From: Loripinus fragilis
Taxonomy: Eukaryota; Mollusca; Bivalvia; Lucinida; Lucinidae
Length of the DNA: 64,000 nt
Direction: 5' to 3'
NCBI GenBank assembly: GCA_964019695.1
Contig: CAXHUL010000544.1
Coordinates: 124,001 to 188,000 of the forward strand
The position numbers and the translations under genes are program-made. Shown in pieces: positions 1 to 10,931 of the stretch (within the stretch, counting starts at the first letter, position 1; every line of letters begins with the position of its first letter). The notes beneath the pieces are model-generated. The model saw only the letters and a list, made by a program, of their open reading frames with translations, was not told the origin of the DNA and did not search any database.

Positions 1-1892
1 GCATGTGACAACATCACAAACAAGGGCCAAGAGGTCAGCCCTTTCCCAGTAGGTGACCACAAGGCAGCAATGAACAGACGCAAAAACATGACAAGCACAA
101 GACATGAATGACAAAAAAATGATTAACAAAAGAAGTACTGCCTAGGAATAGTCAGTAAAATATTTTACTGGAGGGCTTAAACAGATTTCACTGGGACAAT
201 ATTACACTCAGTTAAGATGTGGATTAAGACACATAGATGCTTGGTTTGTAAAAAAACATGTGACCCTGGGGGCCCATTTTTGGCCCCAGGGGCATAATTT
301 GAAACACTCTGTAGAGGTCTACTAGATGATGCTACATACCAAATATCAACGCTCTAGGCCTTGTGGTTTCAGACAAGAATATGTTTTCTTGTTTTCCCCT
401 TTATAAGCCTATGTAAAACATGTGTCGTCTGGTGTGGGCCCAGTTTTGGCCCCATGGGCATAATTAGAGCAAACTTGGTAGAGGTCCAATAGGTGATGCT
501 ACATACCAAGTATCAAGGCTCTATGACTTGTGGTTTCAGACAAAAATATTTTTGAATGTTTCCCCTATATAGGCCTATGTTAATCATGTAACCCCAGGGC
601 AGGTCCATTCTTAGCCCAAGGGTCATTATTTGAACAAACTTGGTAGAGGTCAATTAGATGATGCTACATAGCAAATACCAATACTCTGGGCCTTGTGGTT
701 TCAGTCAAGACGATTTTTGATTATTTTCCTTATATAAGCAAATGTAAAACATGTGACCCCTGGAGCGGGCCAATTTTTGGTCCCAGGGGCATAATTTGAA
801 CAAACCTGGTAGAGGTTCACTAGTTGATGCTACACACAATATATCAAGGTTTTAGGTCTTGTGGCTTCAGACAAGAAGATTTTTTCATGTTTTCCCATAA
901 ACCTATGTAAAGCATGTGTCAACCCTGTGGGCCCATTTTTTGGTCCCATTCGCATAATTTGAACAAGCCTGGTAGAGGTCCACTAGATGATGCTACATAC
1001 CAGATATCAAGGCTCTAGGGCTTGTGGTTTCAGACAAGAACATTTGGGTCTAAAGACTTTAAGGCTTTTAAAGTAAGAAAGAGGGCAAAAGATCAGGAAC
1101 CGATACAATCAAGTACCACACCTGACCCAGGACACCAATGAGAAAAAAACAACTTCACAATTAGACATCACAAACTAGACCCAAGAGGTCAGCCCTTTCC
1201 CAGCAGGTGCCCAATAAACAGATGTGCACGAAAGCATAACAAACACAAGACAGAAATAACATGAATGACTTATCTATAGATGGAACAGTTGGGGCCTGCA
1301 TGATGCTCTAGGCCTTGTGGTTTCAGACAAGATGATTTTTTCATGGTTTCCTAATGTAAGCCTATGTAAAGATGCGACATCCGAGACAGGGCCATTTTCA
1401 ACTCCAGTGGCATAATTTAAAGAAACTAGATAGAGGTCTAATAGGGGATACTACATACTAAATATCAGGGCCAATATAACCCTATGTAAAATAATTGACC
1501 CCCTGGGGCGCCGGACCCAAGTTTTGGCATCAGTAGTATTAATTTAGACATGCCTGGCAGAGGTTCACTAGACTATTTTACATACCAAATATCAAGGCTG
1601 TATAACTTGTGTTTTCTGTCAAGAAGAATTTTAAAGATGTTATCTCGAAAATCAATTTTAGCCTGCTTGACCTAGATATGCAACGGACCAGAATAATAAG
1701 AGGGCTATATAAGGAGCATTCCTGCCAAGTTAAGTAAAAATCCAGCCAGTTATTTAAGAGATGTCCTTTGCAACAATTGTTGATGACACAGGATTGACGA
1801 CGCACATCGCACGATGGGCGACGCACATCGCATGATGGACGACAGACATCCAAAAATAACAATATATCACCAACGGCTCATGTGAGCTAAAA
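1..1892 (-). mobile_element. AGCTCACCTGAG-end element, copy A (left-truncated by window)
   Basis: Read on the minus strand, the element starts at 1892 with TTTTAGCTCACATGAGCC, followed by a short GATGTGCGTCG-type triplicated stretch (1795-1850). Next come about six degenerate tandem units of roughly 165 bp, visible from the recurring GTAGAGGTC near 311, 479, 643, 807 and 971. Each unit carries a GGGGCATAATT block and a TTGTGGTTTCAGACAAGA block. Copy B at 43236-44373 has the same start and the same units in the opposite orientation. No coding capacity is seen. The 94-residue frame at 1578-1862 translates the short repeats and is not a gene. The far end is outside the window. Confidence 0.7.
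1082..1215 (+). repeat. Dispersed GATCAGGAATCGATACAATC repeat, copy within element A
   Basis: A block running from GATCAGGAACCGATACAATC to GTCAGCCCTTTCCCAGCAGG. The same order of words occurs at 44483-44583 and 47457-47575, and its last third is at 1-60. No terminal repeats or coding frame are seen. It may be a tail segment of the surrounding element or an independent short repeat. Confidence 0.6.
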
Positions 1893-2440
1893 ACATCCCA
1901 ACAATAAGACGTATATTCAAATAAACATTTCAGATACCCAATGATTAAAGTGATAAAATGTGAGTTTGGTTATGCTAGTTTGGAAAATTTCCGTAGTCGG
2001 TCTAAAATAAAAATTCTGTGAAATTACTTTTAACTTTCAGGGCAAGCAAGCAAGTCAGGAGATAAATATTTATGCTATTGTGGCAATTTTCTTCAGGCCA
2101 CCCTTAAAACAATTTTTGTTTGCTGTCACCTTCCAGGTTGGTAGGTACAGGTAAGTGTCTATCTTTTCACTGAAGTATTAAAAAGACCTTAAAATATATA
2201 AAGTATCATTCTTTCCAATTTGGATCAGTGGTTCAGGACAAGATGTCATTTGCAGATATTTCTAATTTTGAGCTCTGTGCCATCTTGTGTAGCTAAATGG
2301 AACCATTAAGTCAATTTACGAGGGACATTTCTGTGAAATTATTTTGAATTTAGACCATTGGCTCAGGAAGATATTTCTTATTTAGAGCTATCACAGCTAT
2401 CTTGTTCATTGTAGCAGAACCATTTGACCCAGATTTGGCC
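1893..2440. other. Unassigned AT-rich stretch
   Basis: No coding frame, tRNA or clear inverted repeat is visible. Short phrases such as TAGGTACAGGTAAGTGTCTA recur around 4990-5030, so this is probably old repeat DNA. Confidence 0.4.
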
Positions 2441-3560
2441 TGATCTGAGTTCAAACTGTTTGACACACATGGGGTTATAATAATTTCAGGTTTTGTTAGT
2501 TGTTAATATAATCTTTGTCTGACAAAGTTATCTTCAGATAATTTAACAAACAGTTTAGACCCAGATCAGGCCAAACAAGACATAGCTTGATCTGGATCCA
2601 AACTGTTTTGCACTTATGGAGTTATGAGAATTTGAGGTTGAACTGTAGTATTTTATCAAGTATATATTTGCCTGACAGTGTCATCTACTGATAACCTTTA
2701 CAAAACAGCTTAGACCTAGATCAGGCCTGACAGAATGTCTTGTTTGTTTGTTTGTTTTCTTGCTTTACGTCCCAAGTCAAGTCAACAGCTATGGTCATGG
2801 CGGGACGGTCAGTTCACCTAGCCACACTTTCTCCTGGGCAAGCTTGAATAAGCAGTTAACAATTACTTTGTGCATATACTTTCGCTTGTAACTGACAACA
2901 ACCCTTCTTGAATGATTCAGCGGAAGGGAGGAGAATGACTGTAGTAATTATTTCTTGATCAATCTCCACGAAAGTATGGGACCGGGCTGGGATCGAATTC
3001 GCGACCCCTGGATCTGCAGTCAGACTCGAATCTGTTGCCAGACACGTTACCTACTGCGCTACGCGGCCCGAATGTGGGCTTGATCATAATCCAAATCGTT
3101 TGACACTCATGGGGTTATGATGATTTGAGATTAAACGGAGTATTTTGTTGTATATATGAGATTTTCCTATTTTACAGAGTCATCTGCTGATAACCTTTAC
3201 AAACAGGTTAGACCGAGATCAGGTCTGACCGAATGTGAGCTTGATCTGGATCCAAACTGTATGAAACTCATTGGGTTAGGACAATTTGAAGTTAAACTGT
3301 CTTATATGTCATTTTGGGGCTAAACTGTTGTATATTACAAACAAGTAAGACCCAGGTATGGCCTGGCATAATTCTGGCCTGATCTGGATTCAAACTGTTT
3401 GACAATCATGGGGTTGCAAGAATTTCAGGTTGAACTGTAGTATATTGTTGTATATATAATATTTGCCTGAATGATGATAACCTTTACAAACAGTTTCGAC
3501 CCAGATCAGGCCTGGCAGAATGTGGACCTGAACTGGATACAAACTTTTTGATGAAGTATC
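2440..3560 (+). repeat. Tandem copies of the GTCGTCTGCTGA palindromic MITE family
   Basis: About five degenerate units repeat the phrases CATGGGGTTATGA, TCATCTGCTGATAACCTTTA, CAAACAGTTTAGACCCAGAT and CTGATCTGGATCCAAACTGT. The core of each unit is an imperfect palindrome in which AACAGTTTGGACCCAGATC faces GATCTGGGTCCAAACTGTT. A SINE interrupts one unit at 2739-3069. The same unit type is tandemly arranged in opposite orientation at 28780-31030. Confidence 0.7.
2739..3069 (-). mobile_element. tRNA-derived SINE
   Basis: On the minus strand the sequence begins at the GGGCCGCGTAGCGCAGTAGG head, which has an A-box-like TAGCGCAGTAGG. A B-box-like GGTCGCGAATTCGATCCC follows, and it ends in a short (AAAC)n tail at 2739-2756. 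A direct repeat GAATGT at 2733-2738 and 3070-3075 flanks it, and removing the insert restores a continuous MITE core. These are typical SINE hallmarks: internal Pol III promoter, A-rich tail and target duplication. It is not a functional tRNA because the body cannot fold as one. Degenerate relatives lie at 14590-14750 and 14930-15000. Confidence 0.8.
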
Positions 3561-3589
3561 CAACCTAATAGCATGACTATAGTAATTAT

Positions 3590-3830
3590 TTGATATTGAG
3601 GCCGTGGAAGGGGCGTCCCAGTATCCATATCCCTTTATTTATTTTGAAAAATATCCCATATCCCTAAAATATATATGGCAAATATTCCCCAAATTCAGAA
3701 AGCATTTTATTCCCATTACCCTAAAATTGATCCAAGTATCCGGTATCCCTTTCAATATTTACAAAAATATCCTGTATCACTAAGTTTTTGACCAATATCC
3801 CTGTATCCCTAAAAAAACCTTCCAGGACCT
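3590..3830. repeat. Degenerate TATCCC/ATATCCCT repeat block
   Basis: The words ATATCCC and GTATCCCT recur about ten times in 240 bp with variable spacing. It resembles the CTCCCCAAATCCC-type blocks at 33300-33420, 36830-36970 and 40915-41030 in style but not in sequence. No function is evident. Confidence 0.4.
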
Positions 3831-4659
3831 CCATATTCAACCTTTGCAACTTTTTTGTAGTATCGACTTTTGTCGTCTGTTGCTAATTTTTGCAAAGGGT
3901 TTGGCCTTGGCCCCAGATCAGGCTAAACAGACTATTTTTCTACCTTACATTTTTTTCTAAATTTTCTTTTGGGACTAACATCAATGTTCAGATCAGGCTC
4001 ATCGTTCTGTCTGTGACCTGTTCTCTATCCATTATGTTTGCAAAAATCATCAGCAGAAGACAAAATTTTAAAGGTTGCCATTAGCAGAGTAAATAATCAT
4101 TTCACCATTTCTGAATTATGTTTAAAATAAAACCTTACAAACTGGGGCCAGATTTCATCAAGGCATTTACGGCTTATTTTTGTCTTAAAACATTGTATGA
4201 AGTTTGTACCTTAAAAATCGAATATCATTATACTTTTGAGCTTTGCAAAGTTCTTACTTTTTGTCGCATACTTATGTCAAATATATGTCAAAGCAGACAT
4301 TTCTGTCTTATGTTTTTAATTTACAGACCAAGTCTGCCACATTTAAGATGAATATATATGCTGAAGTTATATAATAACATTGACAAACAAGATAACCATC
4401 CTGAACTTACTAAATGGTTGGACAAAATGAGAATGCTTAGATCTGCTTTCCTTTGTACCTATAAGCTACTTGTTTGTCCAAGTAACCTCGCCAATCCCCT
4501 TTCCCCACAACACACGCAGCCTACTTTTCAGTACTTGGCATTCGCCCATCACAACCGTCAGGAAAATTTTTGTCATCTTGCTCATTTTTTCAAAATCACC
4601 TTTTTTGAAAAATTCTTCAGGAAAATCAAAAGTGTCAAACAGCTTGGGTCCAGTTTAGG

Positions 4660-5590
4660 TCAGATATTTTACAGATCTGGGTCCAAACTGTTTGCAAATA
4701 TAACCAGCAGAGGACATTATGTCGGGCCTGATTTGGGTCCAAACTGTTTGCAAATATAATCAGCAGAGGACATTTTGTTGGGCCTGATCTGGGTCCAAAC
4801 TGTTTGCAAATATAATCAGCAGAGGACATTTTGTTGGGCCTGATCTAGGTCCAAACTGTTTGCAAATATAATCAGCAGAGGACTTTTTGTTGGACCTGAT
4901 CTGGGTCTGAACTGTTTGCAAATATAATCAGCAGAGGAAATTTTGTTGGGCCTGATCTGGGTCCAAACTGTTTGCAAATATAATCAGCAGTGATATTTTG
5001 TAGGGTGGGTAGATACAGGTTAGTGTCTATTTTTCACTGAAGTGTTGAAAAGACCTTAAAAATATATCAAGTGTAATTATTCCCAGATGATATTTTGTAG
5101 GGCCTTGACTGTGTCAAAACTGTTCGCAAATGTAATCAGCAGATGACATTTTGCATTTTATACGGCCTGATCAGCAGACGACATTTGTCGGACCTGATCT
5201 GTGTCCAAACTGTTGGCAAATATAATCAGCAGACATTATTTTGTACGGCCTGATCAGAGTCCAAACTGTAATGTGCAGAGAACATTTTGCATTTCGTCTT
5301 ACCTGATTTGGGTTCAAACTGTTTGCAAAAGCAGAGGACATTTTGTTGGGCCTGATCTGGGTTCAAACTGTTGGCAAATATAATCAGCAGAGGACATTTT
5401 ATTGGGCCTGATCTGGGACCAAACTGTTTGCAAATATAATCAGCAGGTGATAATTTATAGGGCCTGATCTGGGACCAAACTGTTTGCAAATGTAATCAGC
5501 AGATGGCGTTTTGCTTTTTGTCAGGCCTGATCAGCAGAGGACATTTGTCAGGCCTGATCTGGGTCCAAACTGTTTGCAAATGTAATCAGT
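4660..5590 (+). repeat. 56-bp satellite derived from MITE half-palindrome
   Basis: The repeat unit contains CCTGATCTGGGTCCAAACTG, then TTTGCAAATATAATCAGCAG, then AGGACATTTTGTTGGG. GTCCAAAC starts at 4681, 4737 and 4793, which gives a 56-bp period. Units up to about 4990 are nearly identical. Those up to 5590 are divergent and contain small indels. The unit equals one half of the palindromic MITE found dispersed through the window. The long frames read across it on both strands are repeat translations. Confidence 0.85.
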
Positions 5591-5594
5591 AGAC

Positions 5595-5901
5595 CATGTG
5601 CGGATCCAGAGGGGGACAGGGGGTCCTGACCCCTCTGGAAAATGACAAAGATATAGGGTTTTTTAGCAATACTGGCCCAGATCCCCAGAAAAATAACAAA
5701 TCCTTCAAGCAAGCATGCAATGTATTATGTTGGGCCACCATCGGCCCACAATCGAAGCGACATTTAAAAAGCGTTTCCCTACCCAGCCGATATTGGCCTG
5801 CTTTTAATGGTATTAAGATAATCTCTCTATCAAAAAAAGGGAAACAAATAACATTGACAGAGTTGGACCCATTCTGACAAAACTTTCTGGATCCGCGCAT
5901 G
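5595..5901. mobile_element. GCGGATCCAGA-TIR MITE inserted in the satellite
   Basis: The ends are CATGTGCGGATCCAGAG and its inverted counterpart CTTTCTGGATCCGCGCATG, giving a 307-bp element. Satellite sequence continues on both sides (AATCAGTAGAC on the left, CAGACAACATTTTG on the right), and AGAC may be the duplicated target. A truncated relative starts at 15199 with CATGCGCAGATCCAGAGG, and an end-like remnant lies near 10598. No transposase is encoded, so it is non-autonomous. Confidence 0.75.
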
Positions 5902-6177
5902 CAGACAACATTTTGTAGGGCCTGATCAGAGTCCAAACTGTAATGAGCAGATGACATTTTGCATTTCGTCCCTGCTTTCAGGCCCTGAGTTCAAGGTAAA
6001 TTACTCCTACTGAACTAAACTTTTCTCTGATATAATCTCCCTTCTGACCTATAGCATTCTTTATGTCGTCTGCTGATTTTTTCATTTTTTGATTTTTTTT
6101 TCAAAATTATGACTGAAAAAATGTTGACTTAGACATAAAGCATCAAAACAAACATACACGAAAAGCAGTTCTACTCT

Positions 6178-6292
6178 CAGACTGGCATCAGTCCACTAAA
6201 TATATACAATTACATTTATAATTATATTTAGCTATGGAAAAAATCATCTTCTAAAAATTCTATCCTCTCTGATAGTCAAATTTAGTGGACTG
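6178..6292. mobile_element. Short MITE, ACTGGCATCAGTCCACTAAA type
   Basis: The left end CAGTCCACTAAATATATA is matched by an inverted TAGTGGACTG at about 6281-6290. The same sequence, in a longer form that ends with GACTGGGGCCAGTCT, is found at 27781-27992. A shorter derivative is at 9924-10045. Confidence 0.55.
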
Positions 6293-6969
6293 GAGAGTTA
6301 GCCTGAGCTGTTATCTAATGCAATAAAGGATCATTGACGGTTTTGCCTTATACGCCTATTTTTCTGATTCCTGGAATGCTGCTTTTGAGCTTCTAGTGTG
6401 GTGCATGTAGTATCAGTGCAATAGGTGCATCTAATGGCAAGTGCCAGCTAGCAAAATATTTTCAAAATTTCTACGCATTTGAGAGTTATGGTGGGTAGAG
6501 AGGGGAGGGGGACTGAAATTTCATGAAAATCAAAAGTGCTTTAAAAAGTGATTTCTGCACGTTTTCTTGATTTATTTGGTAGGCATGGTGATATCTACTT
6601 AACATACCATATGCAGAGTATTAACGAATTACGATTATTGATGAAATTGTTTTAAAAACAAAATATGTTTTGAAATAAAATGTTTTTGGGAAGATAATTT
6701 AGAAGTTACCTGTACATTTCTGACTACATGTACCGTAAATAATGCAAAACTGAAAGCTCAACAAAAGAAATAAATATTTTTGAAGGAATGACAGTGTCCA
6801 ATGTAGCATTGGAAAGTAAAACTGATTCTAACTAGATCCTTTGAATATTAATTTTGCTTTGTTTAAAGGGCATAGCATGTTGAATGTATTTTAATTGTCG
6901 AATATTTATGGTATACATATGCATGTATATCCCTATATGAGACAATATATTGAACACTAAAGTATTCAC

Positions 6970-7195
6970 CTGTTATAACTCTTTGCATGCAAGTGGATAA
7001 TATTGTCGTCTGCCAATAGCCTTTTGCAAACAGTTTGAACCCAAATTAAGACCAACAGAATGTCGGTCTTGATCTGGATCCAAACTGTTTGACACTCAGA
7101 TGGTGGTCCTGGGTGGTTTATTTTTAAAAACTTAATTTTGAAGAAAGTCAGCGGACGAAAATAAAAACATGAACAATTCCCTAGCTTGCAAATAG
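6970..7195 (+). mobile_element. GTCGTCTGCTGA palindromic MITE, near-complete copy
   Basis: Starts with AACTCTTTGCATGCAAG, then GTCGTCTGCC, then the palindromic core CAAACAGTTTGAACCCAAAT facing CTGGATCCAAACTGTTTG. It ends with GTCAGCGGACGA and CCTAGCTTGCAAAT. Outer ends (TTTGCATGC/GCTTGCAAA) and inner boxes (GTCGTCTGC/GCGGACGA) are both inverted, giving a nested structure of about 225 bp. No coding capacity. Confidence 0.7.
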
Positions 7196-7442
7196 ATAAG
7201 TACAGGACGTTTGCAATATAATGTGTCATTTAATAACAGTGAGATTTTTTCTTAAGAAAAAATGCATAAAACCTTGCTAATTCTACTTTTAATCTTTAAG
7301 TACTTTATATTAAACTAGCACAGAATTCAAAGCAATTTAGGAGGTTGGTTCTAGAGAACTTCATTACTGTCATTAATTTTTACTTGGTAGAAAGGCATTT
7401 TAAGGGCTTAGGCCCTGGGTTTTTTGGCTGCTGAACATCTTT

Positions 7443-7543
7443 TCCCCCCTTGCGCCAGCAAGCCACTTCCATACAATGTGTAAAAAATGGTAACACATAA
7501 TCATGCAAAAGCTTTTGCTGGCACACGGGGGGGGGGGGGGGGA
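7443..7543. mobile_element. 100-bp hairpin MITE with C/G homopolymer ends
   Basis: CCCCCCTTGCGCCAGCAAGC on the left faces GCTTTTGCTGGCACACGGGG on the right across a spacer of about 50 bp. The right arm runs into a 16-G tract (7527-7542). The homopolymer length may be unreliable in the assembly. Confidence 0.55.
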
Positions 7544-7959
7544 GCGGGGGGGTGATATTTTAAAAAATGTTTACGGATTTCTATATATCTTAATGTAAAA
7601 CTGATTGTTCTACCCCAAAATTTTACATCTTTGAAGCATTTAATATCGAAAACGGATTTCACAGCCATAAAGTACTCAAGTCAGGGTAGCTTCAAGGTGA
7701 AGAAAGGGACGATTGACAAACTTTTAATTTTACTGAAAACCATAGGCATTTACCCATAGCAAGTGTCAATGATCCTTGGTTTGATGGTTTAACAATAAAC
7801 TCTGCTGGAAGTGTCTCAGCATCAGCATCTTATGGCCTATGAATAATTAGATTTATTACCTTGTGGTCAGTTTGATCTGTGTGTATTTAGTTTGCTGAGA
7901 AAGAAAAAAATTACAAACTGATTTGATTCCATGATTCTGAAGGATCTGAAACTCAATTA

Positions 7960-8225
7960 GTTACAGACCCGGAGTTACTAGTGTAATTTGCTTTACTGAA
8001 TTTTAACCCTGTATATACTAATGGATTAGTCCGTCTGGTTTGATACAATAAACTTGGGATAGTCCATTGTACAGTTTTAGGGGAGCCAGGTTATAATTTT
8101 CAAAAAACATTGTATCCTTATTTACCTTACAAACAGTGTAGACCCTGATGAAATGCAGTCTCGAGAATGCAGTATTATGCTGCATTTCATCTTGGTTTTC
8201 ACTGTTTGCAAAAGTTTTCATTCAG
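7960..8225. mobile_element. Palindromic MITE, GTTTGCAAAnn / GATGAAATGC type
   Basis: ACAAACAGTGTAGACCCTGA followed by TGAAATGCAG is mirrored by CTGCATTTCATCTTGGTTTT and CACTGTTTGCAAAAG. The left flank (GTCTGGTTTGATACAATAAA) recurs at 15858 together with a second copy of the core at 15969-16047. A diverged relative is at 32625-32700. These form a family related in layout to the GTCGTCTGCTGA MITEs. Confidence 0.5.
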
Positions 8226-8398
8226 GGTTTCCGGAATACAAAGGGTTAATTAATGTAATAAATGGATTTTTTTCTGATCATAAAAATAGCGCCTTGCCAC
8301 AAGAAAACCCTTGCTGGGAACTGGCAAGATACTTGATATTTTGGCTTAAAACAACTACGGTACTCTGGACATTATAGTATGTTTGTAGTGCAAATCAA

Positions 8399-8810
8399 AG
8401 GCATTGATCAGCCTGTGCGATAGCACAATTTGTTTTCCGCATATTCTATATAGATTTTTACATGATGGGGGCTCAAATATAATTTCAGTTGATTGGGTGT
8501 GTCAATATAAAAATGGATAAGACAGTGGCACATGTTAAAACTTTCACAAGAATACATTTAACTCCATCAACAAAAGAGTTTTTGTGCATTGTTTGTGGTG
8601 AGAAAATAGAAAATGCTCAATATAGACTTAAATTGTTATGTAAAAACATCATATTTTGAGGAAAAATCAGCACACACATCTGATCTTTGAATATTTTTTT
8701 CGGATTCAAAGATTAAAAACAAAGCATTGTGATGCCCGTTACCGCGGTGTTGACGCAATGTGATTTCTGCCCAGTGAATGTCAAAGTGAAGAAGTTCAAC
8801 CAGGGGCGGG
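8399..8810. other. Unassigned stretch
   Basis: Contains CATTGATCAGCCTGTGCG at 8402, a phrase also found near 56165, which suggests an old shared repeat. No coding frame or RNA gene is visible. Confidence 0.3.
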
Positions 8811-8814
8811 TAAA

Positions 8815-9775
8815 CGGTGGCAAACAGTTTGGACCCAGATCAGGCCCGAAAAAATGGTCGGGCCCTATCAAGATCTAAACTGTTTGACATTCTGACATTA
8901 TTTTTGAAATAATATCAAAAAAAATATTTTGAGAAAATCAGCGGACGACACAAAAAAAGCATGAAAAGTTAATTACATATCAATTAGTCATAAACATAAT
9001 ATCTAGTAATGCTTGCACAAAAAATATAATGCACAACAGCTACAACGTGTAGCATATCTTTTGAATTTTAGAGTTATAGTTTTCGTGTGCGTTTAATATT
9101 ACCCTTAATGTGCCAATCACAACAAAAGTCATCTGCTTTTCTCGTCTGCTGACAAACAGTGTGGACCCAGATCAGACTGCTACTATAGGAGCAGTGTGTT
9201 CTGGGTCACGCTGTTTGTTTCTATACTTAATTCGTCAGTAATGTTAGGCAGTTATATGCAGCAGACGACTTCAGCAGACGATATTTTCAGATGCATTTTT
9301 TTCTTGGCGTTTAAGGGTTAACTCTCTATCTACCAGATGAATGTCGTCTGCTAATAACCTTGGTTAACAGTTTGGACCCAGATCAGGTCTGACAAATATT
9401 CGAGCCAGATCAGGATACAAACTGTTTGACATTTGGATACATAGTTTTATGTTTGAAAGAATTATTTCAAAAAAAATATTTTGAGGAAAAATCAGCAGAC
9501 GAAATTACCAAGAAAACAGGTATATATAAAGTAATATTTGCGCAAAATTATGCACAACAGCTGCATTTTTGAATTTGGAGGTTTTGTGTGCAATCTGTCT
9601 ATTAGATCCGTCTGCTGAAACCTTGGAAAGATCAGGACCGACAAATCATTGAGCCTGATCATGATCCAAACTGTTTGATTTTATTTTTGGAAGAACTTTT
9701 TTAAAAAACGGATGTTTTGAGAAAATCAACAGACGTCCAAAAAAGCATGAAAATTACCCAGACAGGTACTGAAGA
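8815..9775 (+). mobile_element. Three head-to-tail copies of the GTCGTCTGCTGA MITE
   Basis: Copies start near 8815, 9340 and 9600. Each has AAACAGTTTGGACCCAGATC, then a divergent centre, then AAACTGTTTGACATT, and ends with AAATCAGCAGACGA or CAACAGACG followed by AAAGCATGAAAA. The three are diverged from one another, so they were not recently duplicated. Between the first and second lies a solitary half-copy (9130-9290). Confidence 0.65.
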
Positions 9776-9923
9776 AAGATACAGAGGCTTGAAGATTTGT
9801 GCAGTCATAAATTTCTGCTGGTGGTATTAGATAACACATGTTGTTGTTCCAAAGTACACTGACCCCTTGAAAAAGGTCAGGGTAATAAAAGTGATAGAAA
9901 CCTTGTCAGCATAGACCTGTGAG

Positions 9924-10045
9924 TTGGCACCAGTCTCTGATGTCAAAGCCAAGAATTTCTACTTCCAAGTAAAGTTTATAAATTGCTATCTTAGGAAGAT
10001 TATCAGTTTTACTAAAAATAATGACATTAGAGACTGGGGCCAGTC
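9924..10045. mobile_element. Short MITE, GGCACCAGTCT/AGACTGGGGCCAGTCT ends
   Basis: GGCACCAGTCTCTGATGTC on the left faces AGACTGGGGCCAGTCT on the right. The interior AGCCAAGAATTTCTACTTCC and AGTAAAGTTTATAAAT match 27896-27930 in the longer relative. The 88-residue frame starting here is a chance translation. Confidence 0.55.
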
Positions 10046-10109
10046 TATTCTACTCTCACTACATAGTTTTTGTGAAAGAAAAGAAAATAATCAGTACCTA
10101 AACTTTTTG

Positions 10110-10295
10110 CATGCATGTTTTTTGCTATTGTGTCCTCTGCCGATTTTTTTTCCAAATCAACTTTTTAAATACTTTCAGGAGCAGCTTTAGTATCATACAA
10201 TTTGAATTCAGATCAGGCAGGATGTAGTCCAATTATCATTGGGTCTAAACAGGCTGCAAATGTTATCAGAAGATAGCACTAACATGCAAAGGGTG
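10110..10295 (+). mobile_element. GTCGTCTGCTGA MITE, diverged copy
   Basis: Ends GCATGCATGTTTTTT and ACATGCAAAGGGTG are inverted. Inner parts are TGTCCTCTGCCGATTTT and TTATCAGAAGATAGCAC, with a damaged ATTTGAATTCAGATCAGG core. Confidence 0.5.
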
Positions 10296-10617
10296 AATGC
10301 TGACCAATTTGAATTGTGTCAGAATCAACATTTTATGATGTGTACTTGATCTAAATTTACCCCAGTAATTCTCAAGAGATTAGCCAAAACGAATTTGACC
10401 AGCAGTGGATAAGAATCTAATAAGTAGTTGAGAGTTAGTGTTTTGCAAATGATACCTGGCTAATTAGGTAACAATACAAAGACTACCAGTCTAACTGATA
10501 GCCCTATCAGAGAGGTAGACAATATAAAAATAAAAATGTAATAAGTTGCAGTTTTTTGTAACATGATAAAATTATCAGTTAGACGGGGGGGGGTCCAGTC
10601 TAGATCTGTGCATGCAA

Positions 10618-10931
10618 ACACCATTTTGTAGGGCCTGATCGGAGCTCAAACTGTTTGCAACTACAATGAGCAGATGACATTTTTGCATTTCATCTTAACT
10701 GATTTGGGTTCAAACTGTTTGCAAATGCAATCAGCAGATGACATTTTGCTGGGCCTGATCTGGGTCCAAAATATATAGACAACGTTTCTTCTGGGACTGT
10801 TTTTCAATGTAATCAACAGACGTTATTTGGTATGGCCTGATCTGGGTTTGAACTGTTTCAATTGGAATCAGCAGACGGCATTTTGTCCCACATTATCTGG
10901 GTTAAAATGTTGCAAATTTTATCAGCAGATG
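10618..10931 (+). repeat. Satellite-like run of the 56-bp unit
   Basis: About five degenerate units of GGGCCTGATC, CAAACTGTTTGCAA and ATCAGCAGATGACATTTTG. The run is interrupted at 10931 by the long-TIR element that follows, and the phrase CAGCAGATG resumes after it at 13817. Confidence 0.65.

Noticed and set aside
4358..4759. 133-residue frame as a gene
   Set aside because: Its second half is satellite sequence and the first half shows no conserved motif.
4660..5590. CRISPR-like array
   Set aside because: The 56-bp units are contiguous with no unique spacers, in a eukaryotic repeat context, and the unit is a half of a dispersed MITE.
5586..5957. 123-residue minus frame and 93-residue plus frame
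   Set aside because: Both translate the 307-bp GCGGATCCAGA MITE and its satellite flanks.
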